A stretch of DNA of 64,000 nucleotides from DAOUJW01 sp965218945 (GCA_965218945.1 OZ244718.1:2232001-2296000); one strand, 5' to 3'. Positions 49,196 through 59,089 are shown, counted from the first letter of the stretch. Made by a program: numbers and translations. Notes: generated by a model from the letters alone, not told the origin.

Positions 49196-49987
49196 ATGGT
49201 AGTCCGCAGCTATGAGTTATTGAGTGTTGAGCGCACAGGCCACGTAGCTATAATAACCTTGAATAGACCGGAGAAACTGAACGCTCTCAATCCCCCCCTG
49301 GTTGCCGAGTTTCACGCGGCCCTGGACGAAATCGCATCCGAGGAGGACATAAGGGTCGTAATTGTAACAGGAGCGGGCAGGGGATTCTGCTCCGGAGCGG
49401 ATGTCAACCGGCAACTGGAATCCCTGCAGGGAACGGCTGATCCCGCCCCTGAAGGCCCGGGCATCACGGCGCTGGCTCCGCACTTACAGCGCATCCCGCA
49501 GCCGGTGATTGCTGCCATAAACGGCGTTTCCGCAGGAGCGGGTTTTGGCGTGGCCCTGGCCAGTGATATCCGCATCGCCTCTGAAGCAGCCAGGTTCTCC
49601 TGCATCTTCGTCAAGCGCTCGCTGGTCCCGGATACAGGGTCCTCCTTCACGATGCTTAGGCTGCTTGGCAAGGGGCTCGCCATGGAAATGGCCCTTACCG
49701 GCAACATCTATGACGCTCAGTGGGCCTTGGGGAAGGGGCTTGTAAACAAGGTAGTTCCGGCTGACAGGCTCCTGGACGAGGCTATGGAGATCGCACAGAC
49801 CATAGCGTCCAACCCTCCGATATGCGTCCGCTCCATAAAGCAACTCATCCACGAGCACGACGGCGACATTGAGAACGTCCTGCATCTGGAGAGCGCCGCC
49901 AACGCTCCCGCCTACGGCAGCGAGGACAGGCTGGAAGCCGTCAAGTCATTCTTGGAGAAGAGGGAACCGGTCTACAAGGGCAGATAG
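49196..49987 (+). CDS. Crotonase-family enoyl-CoA isomerase/hydratase (tandem copy 1)
   Basis: 263 residues: TLNRPEKLNALNPP, VTGAGRGFCSGADV (oxyanion hole), AAINGVSAGAGFGVALASDI and RRSLVPDTGSSFTMLRLLG-like VKRSLVPDTG. The two hydratase Glu residues are replaced (FGVAL for CEL, and no GQPE), while VPD-T-G matches PaaG/isomerase-type members, so double-bond isomerisation is as likely as hydration (inference). GGGAGGAGG precedes the ATG. Tandem paralog follows at 50130. Confidence 0.85.
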   Translation: MVVRSYELLSVERTGHVAIITLNRPEKLNALNPPLVAEFHAALDEIASEEDIRVVIVTGAGRGFCSGADVNRQLESLQGTADPAPEGPGITALAPHLQRIPQPVIAAINGVSAGAGFGVALASDIRIASEAARFSCIFVKRSLVPDTGSSFTMLRLLGKGLAMEMALTGNIYDAQWALGKGLVNKVVPADRLLDEAMEIAQTIASNPPICVRSIKQLIHEHDGDIENVLHLESAANAPAYGSEDRLEAVKSFLEKREPVYKGR

Positions 49988-50129
49988 GATAGGTCTCTAT
50001 TCACACCCTCCTCTGCCGGGCAAGATTGGGATGCAGGATTGCCCAGGAACTTGAGGAGGGTGTCGATACTTTAGGGCCAAACGCCCTTCGACGCGCGTTG
50101 GGCGCCACTCATTTAGGAGGTGATTTGCT

Positions 50130-50942
50130 ATGGCAACGGGTGATTACACAGTCCTTGACCTGGAACTAACGGGCCATGTTGCCACCATAACCCTGAATCG
50201 TCCGGAGAGGCTGAATGCCCTGAACACCACCCTTTCGCTGGAGTTCCACAACGCCCTGGACGAGGTGGCGGACAATCCTGATATTCGCGCCGTGATAATC
50301 ACCGGAGCGGGCAGAGGTTTCTGCTCCGGCGCAGACGTTGGTCAGATGCAGAACACCCTGGAGGGCCAGGGGCAGGGGCCGACGCCGCTCCAGCGCTCCT
50401 CCGGGATGCCCGCGGGCGTGTCAGAGCTAACTCCCCATCTTCGGCGTATTCCTCAGCCGGTCATAGCCGCGGTGAACGGCGTGGCCGCCGGCGGCGGGCT
50501 TGGCGTCGTCCTCGCCAGCGACATCCGCGTCGCCTCGGAGGCAGCCAGGTTCTCCTGCGTCTTCATCCGCCGCTCCCTGGTCCCTGACAGCTCCGTGTCA
50601 TACACCCTCCCGAAACTGGTCGGATTCGGTAACGCTATGGAGATGGCGCTTACGGGCAACGTCTACGATGCGCAGTGGGCGCTGGAAAAGGGCCTCGTGA
50701 ACAAGGTTGTCCCCGCTGAAAGGCTCTTGGAGGAGGCTATGGAGCTTGCTCAGACCATAGCGTCCAATCCTCCGATAGTCGTCCGCTCTACCAAGAAGCT
50801 CCTCTACAAACGCGAAGTAGACCTGGAGGAGATATACCCGGTGGAGCGCGCCGCCAACGGACCATCCGCGAACAGCGAGGACCGGCGAGAGGCCGTCCGC
50901 TCCTTTATGGAGAAGCGCCAGCCGGTCTACAAAGGGAGGTAG
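50130..50942 (+). CDS. Crotonase-family enoyl-CoA isomerase/hydratase (tandem copy 2)
   Basis: 270 residues, collinear paralog of the gene at 49196: TLNRPERLNALNTT, TGAGRGFCSGADV, AAVNGVAAGGGLGVVLASDI and RRSLVPDSSVSYTLPKLVG. It has a seven-residue longer loop after the ADV motif. Again no CEL/GQPE Glu pair. AGGAGG precedes the ATG by 11 nt. Both end ...EKR(Q/E)PVYKGR. Confidence 0.85.
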   Translation: MATGDYTVLDLELTGHVATITLNRPERLNALNTTLSLEFHNALDEVADNPDIRAVIITGAGRGFCSGADVGQMQNTLEGQGQGPTPLQRSSGMPAGVSELTPHLRRIPQPVIAAVNGVAAGGGLGVVLASDIRVASEAARFSCVFIRRSLVPDSSVSYTLPKLVGFGNAMEMALTGNVYDAQWALEKGLVNKVVPAERLLEEAMELAQTIASNPPIVVRSTKKLLYKREVDLEEIYPVERAANGPSANSEDRREAVRSFMEKRQPVYKGR

Positions 50943-51216
50943 GGCGAGCGAGTCTGAGTTGGGCGGAGGCGCTATGTGAACCGGCCTACACATCGGGGCT
51001 TTGATGACAGTCCGCCGGGAATATCCGTTCACTTGCCCAAAATGAGATACTCCTGGGCGGTTGACCCAGAGACCCACAGGTAGGGTCAATGGGATCGATA
51101 ACGGGAGGCTGCAGGCGCAATGGAGATAAGCCGACTCCCCGGAACACCCAGCCTCAACCGGCCACATCCCAGGTGGTCGCCCATCCCGGATTCGGATTCA
51201 GGGCTAAGGAGATAAC

Positions 51217-52512
51217 TTGGCAAGAACCGGCTCAAAGACCTCCATACCGCCGCTGATCAAACGAAACACGGCGTTCCTGGCCTCCTCCCAGGCTTTCACC
51301 GGCGCTGGCAACCAGATCGTGCCGACGCTGGGGCCGGTGCTGGTAACCCAGATGATCGGTTCGGCTACCCTTGCCGGGATCGGTTCAAGTATCACGGGGT
51401 TCAGCCGGCTTATAGTTGCCTATCCCATCGGCAGGTTTACCGATGCCTTTGGCAGAAGGGCAGGGGTGATCCTGGGGCTATTCCTGGTAGGCTGCGGCGC
51501 TTCCATCACGGGCATCAGTGCAGTACTGGAATCCTTCCCCTTTTTCGTTACGGGCATACTGGTGCTGGGTCTTGGCACAGGCTCTGTCCAGCAATTACGC
51601 GTTGCGGCAGCGGACATGTACCCGCCCGACCGTCGAGCGGAGGGATTGGGGTGGGTGCTTTCAGGATCGCTCGTGGGCGCCCTTGCCAGTCCGATTCTAA
51701 TCAGGATCTCGGAGTCAATCGCCGATGACTTCGGCATGGAGCCAATAGCCCTTGCATGGTTCTTCATACCCATTTTGGTGGTCGTGAGCATGGCTATGGT
51801 GCTGCAGGTCCGACCGGACCCCAAGGAGATCGCCTCCAACCTTGCCGACTACTATCCCGACTACAGGCCGTCGGATGCGCCTCAACGGGCCGCAGGCAAA
51901 ATCGGAATCCTCTACTTCCTTAAGCACCGCCCAAGGCTGACCGCCTTTGCGTCCATGTTCTCCGCACAGGGCAACATGAACATGATGATGGTCATGACCT
52001 CTGTCGCCCTGCATCACCACCACTACACCCTCAGCGCTATTTCTGTCTCTGTTGCCATTCACGTCGTCGGGATGTTCGGGTTCTCCCTGCCACTGGGCAA
52101 ACTTGCCGACAGAATTGGCCGTAGAAAGGTGATGTTCCTGGGGTTGGTACTGGCCTCTGCCGGGTCGTGGTTTATAGTGGCGACGTCCGTATACCCGGTC
52201 ATTACCGCCGGCACCTTCCTGGTGGGTCTGGGCTGGTCCTGCGTCAACATAGCCGCAACCGCCCTCTACGCAGACACCACCAACCCCTCCGAGCGCGGTC
52301 GCGTGATAGGCGCCAACGATACGTTTACCGCCGCCGCCGCCGTGATCATGCCCCTTGTAGGCGGCGCAATAGTGGAGTACCTGGGCTTTCGCGTGCTGGG
52401 ACTCTTTGGCATGACTCTGATGGCGCCTCCGCTAGTCTTACTGCTTAGATTGCATGAGCCCCTTCCCGGCGTGTACCGGGATCGAAGCAAGGCCGAGGCC
52501 AAGTCAGGATAA
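51217..52512 (+). CDS. MFS transporter (unrelated to the OFA-like trio)
   Basis: 431 residues, 12 predicted helices. GRFTDAFGRRAGVILG (loop 2-3) and GKLADRIGRRKVMFLG (loop 8-9) are the paired MFS signatures of drug/sugar-type carriers. Start TTG 51217 with AAGGAG 5 nt upstream. Substrate unknown. 275 nt after the crotonase pair, so probably a separate unit. Confidence 0.85.
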   Translation: MARTGSKTSIPPLIKRNTAFLASSQAFTGAGNQIVPTLGPVLVTQMIGSATLAGIGSSITGFSRLIVAYPIGRFTDAFGRRAGVILGLFLVGCGASITGISAVLESFPFFVTGILVLGLGTGSVQQLRVAAADMYPPDRRAEGLGWVLSGSLVGALASPILIRISESIADDFGMEPIALAWFFIPILVVVSMAMVLQVRPDPKEIASNLADYYPDYRPSDAPQRAAGKIGILYFLKHRPRLTAFASMFSAQGNMNMMMVMTSVALHHHHYTLSAISVSVAIHVVGMFGFSLPLGKLADRIGRRKVMFLGLVLASAGSWFIVATSVYPVITAGTFLVGLGWSCVNIAATALYADTTNPSERGRVIGANDTFTAAAAVIMPLVGGAIVEYLGFRVLGLFGMTLMAPPLVLLLRLHEPLPGVYRDRSKAEAKSG

Positions 52513-52615
52513 ACCCGTGTATCAAGCCCTGTGCCGGGGTATAGGGATTCCAATGCCAAGACTCGGCTGATTCAGAATCCAACTTTGAATTATCCGCAAT
52601 TCAACAGTTCTTCTG

Positions 52616-53350
52616 TCACGCCTTGCCGTAGACCGAAACGTGGGTTCTGCTTGAAGCCGTGAATGGCTCGCGCTGAAATGAATCCCAGCGCTCCTTGAGC
52701 CTCATGCCGGCCAACTGCGCCATCAGATCGAGCTCCGAGGGCCACGCATAGCGCAACTGTACTGGTATAAGCCGTGTACCATCCTCGGAGATGATAACGT
52801 TCTGGCCTGTGAGACGCTGGTCTACCGGATCATGGCGCGTTATAGCAAGCATGACCCTGTTGCTCTCCACCGTGGTTGCCGAGACGCTCTGATTGCGAGT
52901 GAATCGCGTCAGGTCCGGCACGAAAGCCTCAATGACGAATACGCCGTCCTCCGTGAGGTGCTCCGCGACATTGCGGAAGCACCTCACTTGCTCCTCCTGA
53001 GACGTGAGGCCCAGGAAGGAGGTGAAGACCGCGAAAATCAGGGAGAACCGGCCGTCTATGCCTACGTCGGCGAAGTCCCCAATGGTCACGGGTATCTTTG
53101 CTCCCCTCTCTTTTGCCCTGAGCCTGGCCACCATCGCTTCCGAGGAGTCGATGCCGTGGACATCTACGCCGCGCTCCGCCAGAGGTATGGCCACTCGCCC
53201 CGTGCCAATGCCCAGCTCCAGCGCGCGGCCTCCCCTCGCTAGTTCGGCCAGGGTATCCACCATAGGCTCCAAGCCAGGCAACTCCTGGTAAAGCTCATCA
53301 TAGATATCGGCTATGCGCTCACCGTAGGTTGAAGGAAAGTAATCGTTCAA
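52616..53350 (-). CDS. SAM-dependent class I methyltransferase
   Basis: 244 residues. SAM-binding motif I LELGIGTGR (44-52), motif post-I GIDSSEAM, and the acidic loop GDFADVGI. The C-terminal part is a barrel of beta strands (RYAWPSELDLMAQLAGMRLKE). Substrate not readable; small-molecule or lipid methylation. It lies between the MFS and dnaE genes, transcribed toward the MFS gene. Confidence 0.85.
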   Translation of the reverse strand: MNDYFPSTYGERIADIYDELYQELPGLEPMVDTLAELARGGRALELGIGTGRVAIPLAERGVDVHGIDSSEAMVARLRAKERGAKIPVTIGDFADVGIDGRFSLIFAVFTSFLGLTSQEEQVRCFRNVAEHLTEDGVFVIEAFVPDLTRFTRNQSVSATTVESNRVMLAITRHDPVDQRLTGQNVIISEDGTRLIPVQLRYAWPSELDLMAQLAGMRLKERWDSFQREPFTASSRTHVSVYGKA

Positions 53351-53491
53351 TGTCGGCGCCTTTTGGGAAGGGATTATTGCAGTCGTGTGCCAACTACCAG
53401 TTTACAACCTGTCGCCTATTGTAATACTAAGGTCTGACGGAGCAGACGTAAAGGGCCTTCGGATTTTATAGTAAAATAGCACCACAACATC

Positions 53492-53522
53492 TTGTGTCTC
53501 CGAGTTTCGAGGGTGCTATAAT
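53492..53522 (+). promoter_or_regulatory. Putative promoter of dnaE
   Basis: TATAAT (53517-53522) with a weak TTGTGT (53492-53497) 19 nt upstream. It lies 26 nt before the GTG start. Confidence 0.45.
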
Positions 53523-53548
53523 CACGGTAGTTTTTCCCAGAGGACGCA

Positions 53549-56500
53549 GTGTTTACCCACCTACACAACCACACCGAATACAGCCTTCTGGACGGCCTCA
53601 GCCGCATCAGCCCAATGGTGCAACGCGCCAAGGAGTTGGGCATGGATACCCTCGCCATCACGGATCATGGCGGGCTGTACGGCGCCATTGAGTTTTATAC
53701 GGAGTGCAAGGAAGCGGGGATAAAGCCCATAATCGGGTTGGAGGCTTACCTTGCCCAGGAGAGTCGCCACAGGAAAGGAGCGGCGGATAAGAGTCCCTAC
53801 CATCTTCTTCTGCTGGCCAAAGATATGGAGGGATACCAGAATCTGCTCAAGCTGTCCTCTCAGTCCCATCTGGAGGGGTTCTACTACAAGCCCCGCGTCG
53901 ACAGGGAGCTTCTGGAGGCGTATGGAGGCGGCTTGATTGCCTTTTCCGGCTGCCCAACAGCCGAGGTGCCGCGTCTCATAATCGAAGGCCGCGCTCAGGA
54001 GGCTATGGATGCCGCCCTCTGGTACAAGAACACCTTTGGTGATTTCTACCTGGAGTTGCAGCGCCACGCGGACGTCCCGGACCTTCCCAGGCTTAACGAG
54101 GCCCTCCTGGAGATGAGCCGCGAGACGGGGATTCCCCTGGTGGCGACTAACGACTGTCACTATATACACCAGGACGACGCGTCCATTCAGGACATCCTGA
54201 TCTGCATCCACACCAACACCAACGTCCTGGACGACAAGCGGCTCAGGATGACGGACAACTCCTACTACCTCAAGAGCTCCGAGGAGATGGAGGATCTCTT
54301 CGCCGATGTTCCCGAGGCGGTCGCCAACACGCGTAGAATCGCAGATATGTGCCACGTGGAGTTGGACTTCAGCCAGCTTCGCCTGCCGGAGTACAAGACC
54401 CCGGACGGGGTGAGCTCGGACGAATACCTGGCGCGCCTCTGCCGGGAGGGTATGCAGCGGCGGTACGGGGATCCATCGGAAGAGGCGCGGCGGCGTCTGG
54501 ACTACGAATTGGACGTTATCAGGAACACCCAGTTCAGCAACTACATCCTGGTCGTGTGGGATATAGCCGCCTTTGTCCGGGAGCGCGGCATTATATTCGG
54601 AGTACGAGGCAGCGCCGCCGCAAGCGTGGTGCTGTACTGTCTGGGCGTCACCGACATAGAGCCGCTTCAGTATCGTCTGGTCTTCGAGCGTTTCCTGAAC
54701 CTGGAGCGCCGGGAGATGCCCGACATCGATATGGACTTCCAGGACGATCGCCGCGACGAGGTAATAGCCTACGTGCGCCGAAAGTACGGCGGTGACCACG
54801 TGGCCCAGATCATCACCTTCGGGACGCTGGGCCCCAAGGCCGCCATCCGCGACACTGGTCGCGCCCTGGGGATGGCCTACTCCGACGTGGACCGCGTTGC
54901 CAGGCTGATACCCTTCCGCGTCCACTCACTGGAGGAAGCGGTGGAAGCCAACGCCGAGCTGAAAGAGGTGTACGAGGGGGATGAGACCCTGAAGGACCTG
55001 GTGGACAAGGCCAAACGGCTAGAGGGGGTGGCCCGCCACACAAGCACTCACGCCGCAGGAGTGGTGATATCCAAGGAGCCGCTTGTGGAGTACGTGCCCC
55101 TGCAACGCCCCGTTCGGAGCGACTCGGCTGAGGACATGGCCATGACCCAGTTCCCTATGGACCCCATTGCCAAGCTGGGGCTCCTGAAGATGGACTTCCT
55201 GGGACTTACCAACCTCACTATTCTGGAGCAGGCGAGGCAGATGGTGACGCGCCGGCGGGGGGTCACTCTGGACTTTCAGGAGATATCTCTGGACGACGAG
55301 AAGACCTTTTCCCTCCTGTCATCCGGCGAGACCACAGGTGTGTTCCAGCTTGAGAGCGCCGGGATGAGGCGGTACGTCAAGAAGCTGAAGCCGACGTCTC
55401 TGGGAGACGTGGCCGCCATGATAGCGCTCTATCGCCCGGGGCCAATGGAGCACATCGACACCTTCATAGACGCCAAGCACGGTCGGGTTGACATTAGCTA
55501 TCCCCACCCGATGCTCAAAGACATTCTGGAAGAGACATACGGCGTCATAGTCTACCAGGACCAGGTGCTTCTGATTGCCCAGGCATTTGCCGGCTACACA
55601 CTGGGAGAGGCAGACGTGGTGCGCAAGGCGATGGGCAAGAAGAACCCGGAGATTATGCGGGAGGAGCGGAAGAAGTTCGTCGAGGGCGCACTTGGCAAGG
55701 GGTTCTCCCAGGAGCTTGCCGACGAGGTGTTCCAGCTTGTAGAGCCCTTCGCCGGCTACGCCTTCAACAAGGCCCACAGCGTGAGCTACGCCGTGATAGC
55801 CTACTGGACGGCCTATTTCAAGGCTAACTACCCGGAGGAGTACATGACCGCTCTGCTGAACGCCCACGCAGGCCAGGCGGAGAAGGTGGCTGGCGCGGTC
55901 ACCGAGTGCCTGCAACTTGGCATACCAGTACTCCTGCCGGACGTGAGCCGCAGCGAGGTGGACTTCTCCATAGACGTCAACCCCCAGGGCAAGCCGTCCA
56001 TAAGGTTCGGGCTGGCCACGGTCAAGAACGTGGGAGCTTCGGCAGTCGCGCCTCTGGTGGAAGAGCGAAAGAAGGACGGCCCTTACACCTCGGTGGAGGA
56101 CCTGTGCCGTCGGGCCGATATGCACGGCGTGAACCGGCGGGCGCTTGAGAGCCTTGCCAAGGTGGGCGCGCTCGACTCCCTGGGTACGAGAGGCTCGATG
56201 CTCGCCAGCGCCGACCGTATCTTGGCTACGGCCCAGAGGGAAGCCAGGCTCAAAGACTCAGGCCAGTCAACCATGTTCGACCTGTTTGGCGAGTCCGTTG
56301 CTGCGCCCGTAACCGCTCTGGAGCTTGAGGAGGGTGAGGTGCTTCAGCAGGAGAAGATGGCGTGGGAGAGGGAGCTGCTGGGCACATTCATCTCGGAAAA
56401 CCCCTGGAGCGAGGTTGCGCTGAGTGCCAAGTCATACGCAATCATCTCCCGCAACGACATCGATAGCGAGATGGTAGGGGATACCGTGACCATTGTGGGC

Positions 56501-57244
56501 CAGATATCCTCCCAACGGAGCGGCCTCACAAAGGATGGCAAACCCTTCGCCGCCGTTGTCCTGGACCTCATGGGTGGCAGCCTGGATGTCATGGTTTGGT
56601 CCAGCGTCTACGAGCGCACTCAGGACCTGTGGTACGAGGGCAGACTGGTGGAGGTGGTGGGAAAGATTCGACAGCGAGATGACGAACTGTCGCTTCACTG
56701 CGACGCAGCCAAGCTCTACCAGATCGAGGAGCAGGGGGAGACCACCACAGCGGCTGAGCCGCCCCCGGTTCCGGTTGTCTCCAAAGCCGACGATACGCCC
56801 GAGCAGGAAGCCGCCGGCCATGACGACCCGCCGCTGGCATTGGCAGTCGCAGAGAACGGTGCATCGGAACCCTACGATGGCGGAGCTAACGGGGCGTCCG
56901 ACGCCGGCGATACCGCGGTCAACGGCGCGACGGAGCCTGTCAACGGCAAGGCACAGGAAAACGGGACCCACGCCGTCGCCTATCAGAAGCTGTGGATCCA
57001 GCTGGAGGAGTCAAGCAACCCCGGGCAAGACGAGCACCTTCTGCGCGAGGTGGTCAAGATGCTTCTGAACTACCCAGGCAACTGCCCGGTGGCCCTGAAG
57101 ATAAAGACCAACGGCAAGCTGGTTAAGGTAGACCTGCCCGTTGCTTCCGTCAGCTACTGCCAGCAACTCCACGACGACCTTACCGAAATGGTCGGGGAGA
57201 GTGGCATCGAGATGGAGGGTAGCGTAGTAAGCGGGGTGGCGTAG
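53549..57244 (+). CDS. dnaE: DNA polymerase III alpha subunit
   Basis: 1231 residues. N-terminal PHP domain (FTHLHNHTEYSLLDG), polymerase palm with the acidic PDIDMDF and KMDFLGL motifs, fingers, then an HhH region and an OB domain (VTIVGQISSQRSGLTKDG). The C-terminal 190 residues hold an acidic, low-complexity Ala/Glu/Gly linker (about 1060-1130) and a terminal tail that is not typical of E. coli DnaE (LWIQLEESSNPGQDEHL...). Start GTG 53549 with AGAGGA SD. The main replicative polymerase. Confidence 0.95.
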   Translation: MFTHLHNHTEYSLLDGLSRISPMVQRAKELGMDTLAITDHGGLYGAIEFYTECKEAGIKPIIGLEAYLAQESRHRKGAADKSPYHLLLLAKDMEGYQNLLKLSSQSHLEGFYYKPRVDRELLEAYGGGLIAFSGCPTAEVPRLIIEGRAQEAMDAALWYKNTFGDFYLELQRHADVPDLPRLNEALLEMSRETGIPLVATNDCHYIHQDDASIQDILICIHTNTNVLDDKRLRMTDNSYYLKSSEEMEDLFADVPEAVANTRRIADMCHVELDFSQLRLPEYKTPDGVSSDEYLARLCREGMQRRYGDPSEEARRRLDYELDVIRNTQFSNYILVVWDIAAFVRERGIIFGVRGSAAASVVLYCLGVTDIEPLQYRLVFERFLNLERREMPDIDMDFQDDRRDEVIAYVRRKYGGDHVAQIITFGTLGPKAAIRDTGRALGMAYSDVDRVARLIPFRVHSLEEAVEANAELKEVYEGDETLKDLVDKAKRLEGVARHTSTHAAGVVISKEPLVEYVPLQRPVRSDSAEDMAMTQFPMDPIAKLGLLKMDFLGLTNLTILEQARQMVTRRRGVTLDFQEISLDDEKTFSLLSSGETTGVFQLESAGMRRYVKKLKPTSLGDVAAMIALYRPGPMEHIDTFIDAKHGRVDISYPHPMLKDILEETYGVIVYQDQVLLIAQAFAGYTLGEADVVRKAMGKKNPEIMREERKKFVEGALGKGFSQELADEVFQLVEPFAGYAFNKAHSVSYAVIAYWTAYFKANYPEEYMTALLNAHAGQAEKVAGAVTECLQLGIPVLLPDVSRSEVDFSIDVNPQGKPSIRFGLATVKNVGASAVAPLVEERKKDGPYTSVEDLCRRADMHGVNRRALESLAKVGALDSLGTRGSMLASADRILATAQREARLKDSGQSTMFDLFGESVAAPVTALELEEGEVLQQEKMAWERELLGTFISENPWSEVALSAKSYAIISRNDIDSEMVGDTVTIVGQISSQRSGLTKDGKPFAAVVLDLMGGSLDVMVWSSVYERTQDLWYEGRLVEVVGKIRQRDDELSLHCDAAKLYQIEEQGETTTAAEPPPVPVVSKADDTPEQEAAGHDDPPLALAVAENGASEPYDGGANGASDAGDTAVNGATEPVNGKAQENGTHAVAYQKLWIQLEESSNPGQDEHLLREVVKMLLNYPGNCPVALKIKTNGKLVKVDLPVASVSYCQQLHDDLTEMVGESGIEMEGSVVSGVA

Positions 57245-57333
57245 GGGGGCTCTAACGCTGTGTTAGATCTACCAAAAGCATAGCTAGGCATGGCATCGCA
57301 ATGGGCTTCCGCACATGCTGTGTCCCTGCACTC

Positions 57334-57411
57334 AGAACGGATGGCAAGAGGATGTACGACAACATCTTTGTGAAGCGGTTGTGGCGTACTGTGAAGCAAG
57401 AGGAGGCTTAA
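57334..57411 (+). mobile_element. Remnant of an IS3-type transposase
   Basis: A 25-codon scrap ending in TAA, reading GKRMYDNIFVKRLWRTVKQE. This is the conserved rve-domain block (DNIFVERLWRTVKYE in relatives) of IS3/IS481-type transposases. No flanking repeats or upstream transposase found. Dead element. Confidence 0.7.
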
Positions 57412-57507
57412 ATGACCGGTAATTGTAGATCTCTCAAGTGTCCACGGCTTGAGTAGGTATGGTTCCATGATTCTTACCTCGGTATCAAAAATTTTCTTCA
57501 GGTCTTC

Positions 57508-58206
57508 TTAACCCTGTAATTCAGCAGTTCGACAGTAGAACTGATTCTTGAAAAGGCCTAGCGAATCGCGCACCGGATTATCATCCCGCCCCTGTGGAAT
57601 TCTAATAGTTCCCGTCAATCTTCCATCAGAGTTGCTCATTTCTTGGAGTCGCGGCAAGACGGAGTGGTATGTGGCAAGCCAAGCGTGAGGGAAGTCTGGT
57701 CTTAGAAAGTCAGAGATCATTACAGCCCCTGAACTACGGACCATAATAGCACTTGCTAAAGTATCGTTAAACCTCTTGTAAGTTTCAAACATACTCGACC
57801 ACTCACTTGTAGCAAATGTGCGGGTGCCATCTAGGAATTCACGATAGTCTCGTAAGTCCTCAGGAGAGAGGCTCCAGTCTGTGCGAGCAGCACCCAAAAC
57901 TATAGTGGCACCTAGGTATGTCACTGCAGTGTCCTGCCATATCTCGTTAGACCATTGAGCCATTTCAGAAGCGACACATATCTCTGCTGCCCCGTACCAG
58001 TGATCCCGATGTACTTCTCCAGAACGAACGCTCAGAGGAACATCAGTCGTGGGAGTTGGGACTGGCGCAGATGTAGGCGGAGGCGCGTCTTCCGTCGGGC
58101 CAGACGAGGAATCCGATTCACAATCGGCAGCTAATAACAAACTGGAGATTATTAGAGAGCAGATTATGTAGACTATTCGCTTAGCGATTAGAGGCTTGTT
58201 TGGCAA
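57508..58206 (-). CDS. Probable exported hypothetical protein, AT-richer DNA
   Basis: 232 residues with an N-terminal hydrophobic stretch (IVYIICSLIISSLLLAADC) ending in a Cys that could be a lipid anchor, although Asp before Cys breaks the lipobox. A Thr/Pro-rich spacer follows (PPPTSAPVPTPTT), then a soluble domain (DHWYGAAEICVASEM, FLRPDFPHAWLATYH) I do not recognise. The surrounding DNA is AT-richer than the window average. Probably acquired. Confidence 0.6.
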   Translation of the reverse strand: MPNKPLIAKRIVYIICSLIISSLLLAADCESDSSSGPTEDAPPPTSAPVPTPTTDVPLSVRSGEVHRDHWYGAAEICVASEMAQWSNEIWQDTAVTYLGATIVLGAARTDWSLSPEDLRDYREFLDGTRTFATSEWSSMFETYKRFNDTLASAIMVRSSGAVMISDFLRPDFPHAWLATYHSVLPRLQEMSNSDGRLTGTIRIPQGRDDNPVRDSLGLFKNQFYCRTAELQG

Positions 58207-58312
58207 AACACCCCCTTTAAGACCGGCTAGAGTATATCGTAAAGTTAGGCAGTATCCTACAGGGCCACCACTATAGCTTGCAGAACAGAATCCCTAGAGG
58301 TGCTAGCTAACC

Positions 58313-58717
58313 TTACCAGACCGTCTCTACGTTAGGTGACGCCGAAAGCGTTGCGTCGCGTGTCACCACCGGCGCGTTAAGTGCTGCGGACTCAGCAGCA
58401 ATAAGCCTGTCGTGCATCTCCGGAATATCCGGGAACTGGTCGAGTCTCTCAAGCTGTGCCCTGCCCAGATCCGATAGCTCTATTCCGCTTACGCCGGCCA
58501 ACGCATCCAGTAAGGTGGAGGGTGCAACGGGCTGCTTCAGCTTGACGGAAAGGAAATAGAACTCGGCAACGGCTATTGCGGGGACAACAATTGTCGCATT
58601 GCCGGTCTCAGCCAGCCGGAAGACGGCGGAGGCGGCGGGCGTGAGGCGATCGGGCGACTGCAAATACCACCACAGGGCATGTGTGTCGACCACGAACCGG
58701 GCTGGACTGTCAACCAC
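58313..58717 (-). CDS. PIN-domain ribonuclease toxin (VapC-type)
   Basis: 134 residues: DTHALWWYL (first catalytic Asp), the Glu in VAEFYFLSVK, an Asp-containing helix end MHDRLIAAE and VVTRDATLSA with a late Asp. A four-acid PIN core is plausible. Start GTG 58717, 22 nt after the end of the antitoxin gene on the same strand. It would cleave RNA unless bound by the antitoxin. Confidence 0.85.
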   Translation of the reverse strand: MVDSPARFVVDTHALWWYLQSPDRLTPAASAVFRLAETGNATIVVPAIAVAEFYFLSVKLKQPVAPSTLLDALAGVSGIELSDLGRAQLERLDQFPDIPEMHDRLIAAESAALNAPVVTRDATLSASPNVETVW

Positions 58718-58739
58718 AGCTATGCCGAGTCTCGTCAGG

Positions 58740-58985
58740 CTACGGGACCCGAGGTTCCCAAAGCGCCTTTATCTCCACGAAGTCTTCATAGGACGCCTCC
58801 GGCAGGCCGGTGAAAGATCCCTTTAGCGTGCTGAGCGAAGGCTTCTCCTCAGTGGGGTTTTGTATAGGGCTGAGCCTGCCACATGGCTTTCCGCGGCGGG
58901 TGATGATAACCTCTTCGCCGTAGCTGAGTGCACTGAGTATCTCACTTACCTTGGCCTTGAATTCTCTTATGTTGTATGTGGTCAT
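58740..58985 (-). CDS. Phd/YefM-type antitoxin
   Basis: 81 residues: TTYNIREFKAKVSEILSALS and EEVIITRRGKPCGRL are the two conserved blocks of Phd/YefM antitoxins. The acidic C-terminal tail binds the toxin (family knowledge). Start ATG 58985 with AAGGGG upstream. The 9-bp inverted repeat spanning 58976-59030 overlaps the start region and may be its own operator. Confidence 0.85.
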   Translation of the reverse strand: MTTYNIREFKAKVSEILSALSYGEEVIITRRGKPCGRLSPIQNPTEEKPSLSTLKGSFTGLPEASYEDFVEIKALWEPRVP

Positions 58986-59030
58986 TTGAACCCCTTGTGT
59001 AGTCACCTGTATGCCATATAGTGACCACAT
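58976..59030. promoter_or_regulatory. Inverted repeat upstream of the antitoxin gene (possible operator)
   Basis: ATGTGGTCA (58976-58984) is matched by TGACCACAT (59022-59030). An inner GTCAC/GTGAC pair lies between. It covers the antitoxin start and upstream region, as in autoregulated toxin-antitoxin operons. Confidence 0.5.
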
Positions 59031-59089
59031 TGTAGCACAACATCCAGAGGTGAGGCAATGCGCGAAGCCTTACGCTTGGGCCAGACGGC

